A stretch of 64,000 nt of DNA from the NCBI GenBank assembly GCA_021782205.1, contig JAJXVH010000001.1:62001-126000 (forward strand), written 5' to 3'. This DNA is from a bacterium (GTDB lineage: Bacteria; Elusimicrobiota; Elusimicrobia; UBA1565; UBA9628). The position numbers and the translations under genes are program-made. The notes under the pieces were generated by a model that saw nothing but the letters and a program-made list of their open reading frames with translations, was not told where the DNA came from and searched no databases. Positions 19,082-25,851 of the stretch are shown here, piece after piece. How positions within the stretch are numbered: the first letter of the stretch is position 1; each line of letters opens with the position of its first letter.

Positions 19082-19581
19082 AGAACGTGTACCTGACCGG
19101 CTTCATGGGCACGGGAAAGTCCACCGTGGGGCCGGCGCTGGCGCGCAAACTGGGGCGGTCGTTCGCCGATCTGGACGCGTTGATCGTGAAGGCGGAGAAT
19201 ATGTCCGTGGCGGACATATTCGCGCGCAAAGGCGAGGCGGCGTTTCGCCGCTGCGAGCGCGCGGCGCTGGCGCGCGCCGGGCGGCGCGGCGGGAGCGTGG
19301 TCGCTTTGGGCGGCGGGACCTTGCTTGACGCCCGCAGCCGCGTCCTGGTGGAAAGAAGCGGCGCCTTGGTGCGGCTGACATGCGCGCGGCGGGAGCTGGC
19401 GCGGCGTCTGCGCCCCGCGCGCGCGACGCGGCCGATGCTGGCCGGCGGATCGCTTGACGCGCGCCTGCGCGCGCTGGAGCGGGCGCGGCGCGGCGCCTAC
19501 GGCCGGCCCGACGTTGTCATTTCCACGACGCGGCGCACGCCGGGGCAGGTCGCGGCGCTGATCGCGCGGAGGCTGCCGTGA
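19078..19581 (+). CDS. aroK: shikimate kinase
   Basis: 167 aa P-loop kinase that phosphorylates shikimate with ATP. Walker A reads GFMGTGKST, the shikimate-binding Asp is in FADLDALI, and the glycine-rich VALGGGTLL motif follows. GTG start at 19078 overlaps the aroC TGA stop, and the gene ends in a GTGA overlap with aroB. Length is normal for the family. Confidence 0.94.
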   Translation: MKNVYLTGFMGTGKSTVGPALARKLGRSFADLDALIVKAENMSVADIFARKGEAAFRRCERAALARAGRRGGSVVALGGGTLLDARSRVLVERSGALVRLTCARRELARRLRPARATRPMLAGGSLDARLRALERARRGAYGRPDVVISTTRRTPGQVAALIARRLP

Positions 19582-20633
19582 ACCAAGAAAAACTGTTCGT
19601 CGGTCCCGGCGCGCGATTGCGCGCGCGCGCGTGGACGCGGGGTCTGGCGCCGTCGGGACGCGTGATCCTGGTCTCGGAGTCCGGCGTGTGGCGGCGTTTC
19701 GGCTCCGGCGTCCGGCGCGCGCTGAAGGGCGCGGGACTGGACGTCCTGACGCACCTGCTCCCGTCGGGAGAGGCGGCCAAGTCTTGGGATTCGATCGAGC
19801 CTCTGCTGACCTCCATGCTGGACGGCGGCCTGGGCCGCGACGCGGCGCTGATCGCGCTGGGCGGCGGCTCGGTGACGGACGCGGCGGGCTTCGCGGCGGC
19901 CGTATTTTTACGCGGCATACCGTGGGTCAGCATCCCGACCACCATGCTGGGCCAGCTCGACAGCGGCCTGGGGGGAAAGACCGGCATCAACCTGGCGGGC
20001 GGCAAGAATCTGGCGGGCGCGTTTCACCGTCCCGCGGCGGTGGTGTGCGACGGCGACGTGCTCAAGACCCTGCCGCCGCGCGAGCGCGTGTCGGGCCTGG
20101 GCGAGGCGCTGAAGTATGGTCTGACCTTCGACGAGAAACTTTGGTCTTTGATGGTCCGCGACTGGGATAAACTGGCCGCAGGCGACGCGCGCCTCACCGC
20201 GGAGATCGTGCGCCGCGGCGCGTCGTGGAAAAGAAAAATCGTCGCCCGGGACCTTTATGAAACGAAGGGCCCGCGCGAACTGTTGAACTTCGGCCATACT
20301 TTGGGCCACGCGCTGGAATCCGCCGCGGGCTTAGGCGTCCTGCGCCACGGCGAAGCGGTGATCTGGGGCATGCGCGCCGCCCTGCGCCTGTCGGTCAAGC
20401 GCGCGGGCCTGTCCGCCTCAAACGCCCTCGAAGCCGACCGCTTCCTGGCCGGCATCCCGGTTCCCGTGCCGCTCCGTCTGGACCCGCGCCGCCTGGTCGC
20501 CCAGACCAAGCGCGACAAGAAAGCCCGCGCCGGCGCGGTTCGTTTCGTTCTGCTGCGCGCCCTGGGCCGCCCCGTCGTCAAGCCCGTCCCCGAAGACGAA
20601 ATCCTCGCCGTCGTCCAGGAGCTTCTGCCATGA
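19578..20633 (+). CDS. aroB: 3-dehydroquinate synthase
   Basis: 351 aa. It cyclises DAHP to 3-dehydroquinate with NAD and a divalent metal. Recognisable segments are LPSGEAAKSWDSIEPLL, ALGGGSVTDAAGFAAA, IPTTMLGQLDSGLGGKTGINL, and the metal ligands in GLGEALKYG and NFGHTLGHALE plus RHGEAV. GTG start overlaps the aroK stop; ATGA overlap with aroQ. Confidence 0.95.
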   Translation: MNQEKLFVGPGARLRARAWTRGLAPSGRVILVSESGVWRRFGSGVRRALKGAGLDVLTHLLPSGEAAKSWDSIEPLLTSMLDGGLGRDAALIALGGGSVTDAAGFAAAVFLRGIPWVSIPTTMLGQLDSGLGGKTGINLAGGKNLAGAFHRPAAVVCDGDVLKTLPPRERVSGLGEALKYGLTFDEKLWSLMVRDWDKLAAGDARLTAEIVRRGASWKRKIVARDLYETKGPRELLNFGHTLGHALESAAGLGVLRHGEAVIWGMRAALRLSVKRAGLSASNALEADRFLAGIPVPVPLRLDPRRLVAQTKRDKKARAGAVRFVLLRALGRPVVKPVPEDEILAVVQELLP

Positions 20634-21067
20634 ACATCCTTCTGCTCAACGGACCCAACCTGAACCTCCTGGGTGAACGCGAGCCGTCCGTCTACGGCAC
20701 CATGACCTTGGCGCAGCTTGTCTCCCGCGCGACCGCCCATGCCAAGAAGAAGGGCGCGAAGATCCGCGCGCGCCAGTCCAATTCGGAGGGCAAGCTCATC
20801 GACATCCTCCATGCCCACCGCCGCTGGGCGGACGGCATCGCCTTCAACCCCGGCGCGTATACCCACTACTCCTACGCTCTGCGCGACGCCGTCGCCTCCA
20901 TCCAGGTCCCCACCATCGAAGTCCACCTTTCCGACGTCACCCAGCGCGAGGAATTCCGCCGCATCTCCGTCATCGAGCCCGTCTGCGTGGGCCGGCGCTA
21001 CGGCAAAGGCCTGCAGTCTTACCTTGAGGCGATCGATGATTTGGTCGTCAGGCAAAGTGGTGGATAA
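20630..21067 (+). CDS. aroQ: 3-dehydroquinate dehydratase, type II
   Basis: 145 aa. It dehydrates 3-dehydroquinate to 3-dehydroshikimate. The type II signatures are LLLNGPNLNLLGEREPSVYG, containing the catalytic tyrosine and arginine, then NSEGKLID, FNPGAYTHYSYALRDA and EVHLSDVTQREEFR. It closes the twelve-gene trp-aro run. The 86 nt to the next gene contain no clear intrinsic terminator. Confidence 0.96.
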   Translation: MNILLLNGPNLNLLGEREPSVYGTMTLAQLVSRATAHAKKKGAKIRARQSNSEGKLIDILHAHRRWADGIAFNPGAYTHYSYALRDAVASIQVPTIEVHLSDVTQREEFRRISVIEPVCVGRRYGKGLQSYLEAIDDLVVRQSGG

Positions 21068-21153
21068 AGCGCGGTCGTTCCGTGTCGGGCCAGCCCGGCG
21101 ATGAGTGAACTGTTTGGAGTGCGCCCTGACGACGCGAGGTCCCTTCGTTTGTG

Positions 21154-21906
21154 TCAGAAGTTCTGGATCATGCAACTCGCGTACAGCGAGCCTACCGAAA
21201 GTTCGGCCGGTACCCCGAAGCCATTGCGATAGTAGCCGGGGCGTGTGTAATTGATCGATTTCAGCGTCCCATCGGACGACCTGTCGATGGAGAACTCAAT
21301 TTTGGACGGCTGTTGGTCGCAACCGCCGACGGCCAATGACGATGCGCAGGTTATGCCGGTCCCGACGAGCTCGCGCGTCTTGACGGTCGCGTCATCGTAA
21401 ACGTCGACCTCCACCCTATCGTCAATCGTGTAGGAAACGCCGCGGTTCAGTCCGAAGAAGCCGCTCAGGGCCTCCACGCGAACCGCGCACTGCTCGTTTA
21501 TCGACCAGTACGGGTATTTGTGCCCGGGGTCGTTGTCCTGGTAAGAAATCACGAGGATCGCCTTTGGGTGGGCAGCATTGTATTGAGCGACATATTCGTT
21601 GACCGCATTCTTAGCGTCGGCCGCCCATTTCGCCTGCCAATCCGACTTGCAGAAAGCGAGGCTGCGATCATCGGACGAGTCGCACAGGTAGTGTGTGTTG
21701 AATATCTCGAAGCCCGAAGGCCCGCTCCAGCCGTGCAGCGTCTGCCCGTCGATATTCGCCGCTGGGACAGGGGCCGCGGCAGGCGCTGGCACCGCCGCGC
21801 TTTCCGAGTCTGCGGGTGCGGCCGCCTTCAATTCGTCGAAAACCCCCGCGGAAACGTTCGCCGACCCCGCGAAGATCACGATCATGGCCCAAAGAATTCG
21901 GTTCAT
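21154..21906 (-). CDS. secreted protein of unknown family
   Basis: 250 aa, not recognised. The N-terminus MNRILWAMIVIFAGSANVSA is a clear signal peptide, followed by an Ala/Pro-rich linker (about residues 30-50) and a ~195-residue globular region. That region has several cysteines (for example YLCDSSDD, AFCKSD, EQCAVR, GITCASS, GGCDQQ, ASCMI), consistent with periplasmic disulfides. The frame stays open upstream to 22092, but the signal peptide and a TATACA hexamer 8 nt upstream place the start at 21906. Base composition is less G+C-rich than its neighbours. It converges on aroQ. Confidence 0.72.
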   Translation of the reverse strand: MNRILWAMIVIFAGSANVSAGVFDELKAAAPADSESAAVPAPAAAPVPAANIDGQTLHGWSGPSGFEIFNTHYLCDSSDDRSLAFCKSDWQAKWAADAKNAVNEYVAQYNAAHPKAILVISYQDNDPGHKYPYWSINEQCAVRVEALSGFFGLNRGVSYTIDDRVEVDVYDDATVKTRELVGTGITCASSLAVGGCDQQPSKIEFSIDRSSDGTLKSINYTRPGYYRNGFGVPAELSVGSLYASCMIQNF

Positions 21907-21914
21907 GCCGTCAG

Positions 21915-21920
21915 TGTATA
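21915..21920 (-). promoter_or_regulatory. -10-like TATACA before the secreted protein gene
   Basis: On the reverse strand TATACA is followed by 8 nt and the ATG at 21906. The rest of the 268-nt gap to trpE (21907-22174) shows nothing else I can interpret besides the trpE hexamer at 22163-22168. Confidence 0.4.
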
Positions 21921-22162
21921 CGCTTTGCGACCGCCGCGCTTGAGCATTTCGGCCCACGTCGAACGGGCCATTTGGAGGAGCGCACATTCCGGCCAACAGC
22001 GCCGGGGAAGTCGGGCACGCCGCGAGGCGCCGCCCCGTGGAGTTTCGCGCGCTCCAGCGCTGCGGCTCGGCGGATGCGGAGATAACAGGCAAGACCTTCG
22101 TCCGGCGAGCGGGGGATGCCGGTCGTGGGAGATGCGAGATGTCGCCGTCGGCCGGCTTTTCG

Positions 22163-22168
22163 TAGAAT
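22163..22168 (+). promoter_or_regulatory. -10-like TAGAAT before trpE
   Basis: TAGAAT is followed by 6 nt and the GTG start of trpE at 22175. There is no leader peptide, Trp-codon run or attenuator in the preceding 200 nt. Confidence 0.45.
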
Positions 22169-22174
22169 AGCCGC

Positions 22175-23551
22175 GTGGCGCGCGTTTTCTCCGTTGTACG
22201 CTTTAACCTGGGCCTGTCCGGCCTGGATCCCGCCGCCTGTCTGGAGCGTTTGCTGCGCCCGGGCCTGCGCGGCTTTTTAATAGAAAAAAACGAGGGCGGG
22301 CGGCGGCGCGCGTGGCTGGGCGCGGCGCCGTTCGAGATGCTGACGGTTCAGCGCGGGCGCGCGGTCAGCGAAACGGCGCGCGGCAAAAGAATACTGAAGG
22401 GCAATCCGTTTACGGCTCTGGGAAAAAGGATCGCCGAGTTCCGGACGCGTCACGGGCAGGATTTCGACGGCGGCGCGGTGGGCCTGCTGGGCTATGAGAT
22501 GGTGCGCCACCTGGAGCGCGTGCCGGTCACGGCGGAGCCCTACGAAGCGGTGCTGATGCTGTTTGACGAGGTGGTGGTCGTCGAAGACGGGCGCGCCAGC
22601 CTGCGCGCGCTGGTGAGCGGCGCGGCGGCGCGCAAGACAGCGGCGGCGCGCGCGAAAGAACTCAAGGAGCTTCTGCGCTGGGCGGGGCCGGTACCGGATT
22701 ATCCGCCGGCGGCGCGCTCTTTGCCGGCGCGGGGCCGGCGAGGACGCGCGGCGTTTCTGCGCGGCGTCGAGAAGATCAAGGCGCACATCCGCGCGGGCGA
22801 CATCTTCCAGGCGGTGCTGTCCGACGACTTTCACGCGCGCGTGGCGGCGGGTCCCATCGCCGCCTATCGCGCCGTGCGCGCCGCCAACCCCGCGCCGTAC
22901 CTGTTTCTGCTCATGGGCGGCGACGACGCGGTGATGGGCGCCTCGCCGGAGCGGCTGGTGCGCGTGGTGCGCGGACGCGCGCGCAACTGCCCCATCGCGG
23001 GCACGCGCCCGCGCGGCAAGACGGCGGCGCAGGACCGGGCGCTGGAGCGCGAACTGCGCGCCAGCGAAAAGGAACGCGCCGAGCATTTGATGCTGGTCGA
23101 CCTCGCCCGCAACGACCTGGGCCGCGTGTGCGCGCCCGGTTCCGTGAAGGTGTCGCGCTTCATGTTCACGCGGCGCTTCTCCAACGTGATGCACCTGGTC
23201 AGCGAGGTGGAGGGACGCCTGGACGCGGGCCGGACGGCGTGGGACGCGCTGGCCGCGTCGTTCCCGGCGGGAACGGTGAGCGGCGCGCCGAAAGTGCGCG
23301 CCATGGAAATTCTGGCCGGACTGGAGCGGCGGCCGCGCGGCTTCTACGCCGGCTCCGTGATTCAGCATGATTTCGCGGGGAACCTGGACAGTTGTCTGGC
23401 CATCCGCTCGCTGTCCTTGTCGAAGGGCGGAAGAGCGCGGCTTCAAGCGGGGGCCGGCATCGTGGCCGACTCGGACCCGGCGGCCGAATACCGGGAAGTC
23501 CAGCACAAGCTCGCGGGCCTGCGGCGCGCGCTGGGGGCGCTGGCCGCGTGA
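22175..23551 (+). CDS. trpE: anthranilate synthase component I
   Basis: 458 aa chorismate-utilising enzyme that aminates chorismate to anthranilate. The motif PIAGTRPRG (about 272-280) has Ala where PabB has its covalent Lys, which favours TrpE over PabB. Other marks are DIFQAVLS, GASPERLVRV, EHLMLVDLARNDLGRV and GTVSGAPKVRAME. The N-terminal feedback-site motif normally reading LLES is LIEK here (FLIEKNEGG), so the Trp-contacting Ser is Lys; altered feedback inhibition is inferred. GTGA overlap with trpG. Confidence 0.93.
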   Translation: MARVFSVVRFNLGLSGLDPAACLERLLRPGLRGFLIEKNEGGRRRAWLGAAPFEMLTVQRGRAVSETARGKRILKGNPFTALGKRIAEFRTRHGQDFDGGAVGLLGYEMVRHLERVPVTAEPYEAVLMLFDEVVVVEDGRASLRALVSGAAARKTAAARAKELKELLRWAGPVPDYPPAARSLPARGRRGRAAFLRGVEKIKAHIRAGDIFQAVLSDDFHARVAAGPIAAYRAVRAANPAPYLFLLMGGDDAVMGASPERLVRVVRGRARNCPIAGTRPRGKTAAQDRALERELRASEKERAEHLMLVDLARNDLGRVCAPGSVKVSRFMFTRRFSNVMHLVSEVEGRLDAGRTAWDALAASFPAGTVSGAPKVRAMEILAGLERRPRGFYAGSVIQHDFAGNLDSCLAIRSLSLSKGGRARLQAGAGIVADSDPAAEYREVQHKLAGLRRALGALAA

Positions 23552-24123
23552 TCCTGCTGCTCGACAACTACGATTCGTTCACCTATAACCTCTACCAGGC
23601 CGTGCGCGCGCTGGGCTTCGACTGCCGCGTGGTGCGTAACGACGTCCTGAGCGTGCGCGGCCTGCTGGCGCTGAGACCGAGCGGGCTCATCCTGTCCCCG
23701 GGGCCGGGACGTCCGGAAGACGCGGGAGTCCTGGTCGAATTGATCGCGCAAGCGCCCGCGGAGTTGCCCACGCTGGGCGTCTGCCTCGGCCACCAGGCCG
23801 TCGCGGAGGCCTATGGTGGAAAGGTGATCGGCGCCAAACGCCTGATGCACGGCAAAACCTGCGCCATCCGCCACGACGGTCGCGGCGTCTACGCGGGCCT
23901 GCCGCCGCGCCTGACCGTCGCGCGCTATCACAGCCTGGTCGCCGCCGAGCCCCTGCCCAAGAGCTTGATCGCCACCGCGCGCGCCGAGGACGGCTCCCTG
24001 ATGGGCCTGCGCCACGTCTCGCGCCCTCTTGAAGGAGTCCAGTTTCATCCGGAGTCCGTGGCCACGCCCCAGGGCCTGCGCCTGCTTCGCAACTTCCTGG
24101 CGCTGACGCGCCGCCGCCGGTGA
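23548..24123 (+). CDS. trpG: anthranilate synthase component II (glutamine amidotransferase)
   Basis: 191 aa class I glutamine amidotransferase that supplies ammonia to TrpE. DNYDSFTYNLYQ is at the N-terminus, the oxyanion region is SPGPGRPEDAG, the nucleophile Cys is in LGVCLGHQ, and the His-Glu pair is in GVQFHPESVATPQG. GTG start at 23548 overlaps the trpE stop and the gene ends in a GTGA overlap with the TrpC-like gene. It could also serve PabB, but a dedicated PabA-like gene exists at 53796. Confidence 0.95.
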   Translation: MILLLDNYDSFTYNLYQAVRALGFDCRVVRNDVLSVRGLLALRPSGLILSPGPGRPEDAGVLVELIAQAPAELPTLGVCLGHQAVAEAYGGKVIGAKRLMHGKTCAIRHDGRGVYAGLPPRLTVARYHSLVAAEPLPKSLIATARAEDGSLMGLRHVSRPLEGVQFHPESVATPQGLRLLRNFLALTRRRR

Positions 24124-24848
24124 GTCTTCTTGAAAGCGTTATCGCCCACGCGGCGCGCCGTGTGGAGCGCCTGAAGCGCGAGACGCCGGCGGAGGCTCTG
24201 CGCGCGCTTCCTCTTTATGGCCGCGCTCCGCGCGGCTTGACCGGCCTGCTGGGAGCACCCGCCCCGCGCCGCGTGGCCGAGGTACGCTTCGCCGACCCCG
24301 AAAGCGGTTTTCGCGTCCCGCGCGGCATGGCCGTCGCGGAGGAGGCGGCGTGCTGGGCGCGCGCGGCCGTCCAGGGCGGGGCGAACGCGGTCGCGGTGTG
24401 GACGGAACGCAATTTTCACGCCGGCGACTGGTCCCACGTCGACGCGGTCCGCGCGGTCGCGCCGGAAATCCCGCTGATCGCGCGCGACATCGTCGTCGAC
24501 GCCTATCAACTGGAATTGGCGCGCGCCCACGGCGCGGACGCGGTGACTTTGTGGGGCGCGATATTGGGCGCGCGCACCGCCGAACTGGCGGACGCGGCGC
24601 GCGCGCGGGGCCTGGGCGTGGTGATCGTGGCGCGCAACGCCGCCCAGTTGGAGTTGGCCCGGGCGGCCGGGGCCGACGCGGTCCTGGCCTTGGCGCGCGA
24701 TTTGGGTGCCGCGGCGCAGGACCCCGCCGGGGCGCGGCTGGTGGCCGACCGCGCGCGAGGGCTGGTCGTGTTCGTCGAGGCGGCCTCGTCGGAGGCGTTC
24801 GTCGCCGCCCGCGCCGGCGACGTGTGGGCCGCCGTCGATCTGGGCTGA
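24120..24848 (+). CDS. TrpC-like TIM barrel without catalytic residues (probable pseudoenzyme)
   Basis: 242 aa, clearly homologous to indole-3-glycerol phosphate synthase but divergent. Against the operon TrpC at 11386, VIAEVKFASPS becomes RVAEVRFADPE, LLMKDFLIDAYQ becomes LIARDIVVDAYQ, ALVEVHDE becomes VVIVARNA, GVNSRDL becomes LALARDL, and AESG becomes VEAA. Both catalytic lysines are therefore Arg, and a catalytic Glu and the binding Asn are lost. The barrel and an intact frame remain and the gene is GTGA-coupled to trpG, so it is probably expressed. Role unknown: scaffold, ligand sensor or altered enzyme. Confidence 0.8.
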   Translation: MSLLESVIAHAARRVERLKRETPAEALRALPLYGRAPRGLTGLLGAPAPRRVAEVRFADPESGFRVPRGMAVAEEAACWARAAVQGGANAVAVWTERNFHAGDWSHVDAVRAVAPEIPLIARDIVVDAYQLELARAHGADAVTLWGAILGARTAELADAARARGLGVVIVARNAAQLELARAAGADAVLALARDLGAAAQDPAGARLVADRARGLVVFVEAASSEAFVAARAGDVWAAVDLG

Positions 24849-24857
24849 CGCGCGGCG

Positions 24858-24888
24858 TTGACAAAGGGCGGACCGCGCCTCATACTTT
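24858..24888 (+). promoter_or_regulatory. promoter of the MoxR operon
   Basis: TTGACA at 24858-24863. The -10 lies in CATACTTT (24881-24888): CATACT with a 17-nt spacer or TACTTT with 19 nt. The ATG at 24895 follows 6 nt after TACTTT. This is one of the better -35/-10 pairs in the window. Confidence 0.55.
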
Positions 24889-24894
24889 AAAGGC

Positions 24895-25848
24895 ATGAAT
24901 ACTCCCGCGTCGGCGGGCCCGTCGATTTCGGTTCAGCCGCTCATCGACGCGGTCGCCAAGTCCTTCGTCGGCAAGCCGGAGGCCGTCAAGCTCACGGTCG
25001 TGGCGCTGATCGCGCGCGGCCACCTGCTCATCGAGGACGTGCCGGGCATCGGCAAGACCTTGCTCGGCGTGGCGCTGGCGCGCGCGTTCGGCGTGAGCTT
25101 CCGGCGCGTGCAGTTCACCAACGACCTTCTGCCCTCCGACATCCTAGGCCTGTCGATCTACGATCCGAAAAACGGCAGCTTCGACTTCAAGCCCGGCCCT
25201 ATCTTCAGCCACGTGCTGCTGGCTGATGAGATCAACCGCTCCACGCCGAAGACGCAGTCCGCGCTGTTGGAAGCAATGAGCGAGGGCCAGGTCTCCATCG
25301 ATGGCAAGACCCATGCCCTGCCCGACCCGTTTCTGGTCATCGCCACGCAGAATCCGGTGGAGTATCACGGCACCTTCCCACTGCCCGAGGCCCAACTCGA
25401 CCGCTTCCTGGTGCGCGTGCGCATCGGCTATCCGACGCACGAGGACGAACTGCGCATCCTGCGCGAGCGCGACCGCCCGCCGTCGGCCGAGGACATGAAG
25501 CCCGTGCTGGCGCGCGAGGAGGTGCTCGCCTTGCAGGCGCGCGTCGACGCGGTGCGCGTCGACGAGGCCCTGCTCGACTACGCGGTGCGCATCGCCGAGG
25601 CCTCGCGCGCGCTCAAGGGCGTGCGTCTGGGGCTCTCGCCGCGCGGCGCGCTGGCGCTGGCGCGCGCGGCGCGCGCGCTGGCGGTCGTCGAGGGACGCGG
25701 CCATTGCGTGCCCGACGATCTGAAAGCGGTCGCCGTGCCCGTCATGGCTCATCGGCTTCTGCTCGACACCAGCCTCTACGGCGTGGCGCGCGTGACCGAG
25801 GCCGAGGCCGCCGTGCAGGATATCCTCAGGGGCGTGCGCGCGCCCTAG
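24895..25848 (+). CDS. MoxR-family AAA+ ATPase
   Basis: 317 aa. Walker A reads EDVPGIGKTLLG (about residues 43-54), Walker B is LLADEINRSTPKTQSALLEAM-like (about 109-129), and sensor 1 is IATQNPVEYHGT. The C-terminal lid domain is present. MoxR ATPases act as chaperones that activate partner proteins, usually encoded next door by DUF58 and transglutaminase genes. Here the partner is the single fused gene at 25852, 3 nt downstream. Confidence 0.93.
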   Translation: MNTPASAGPSISVQPLIDAVAKSFVGKPEAVKLTVVALIARGHLLIEDVPGIGKTLLGVALARAFGVSFRRVQFTNDLLPSDILGLSIYDPKNGSFDFKPGPIFSHVLLADEINRSTPKTQSALLEAMSEGQVSIDGKTHALPDPFLVIATQNPVEYHGTFPLPEAQLDRFLVRVRIGYPTHEDELRILRERDRPPSAEDMKPVLAREEVLALQARVDAVRVDEALLDYAVRIAEASRALKGVRLGLSPRGALALARAARALAVVEGRGHCVPDDLKAVAVPVMAHRLLLDTSLYGVARVTEAEAAVQDILRGVRAP

Positions 25849-25851
25849 GCC

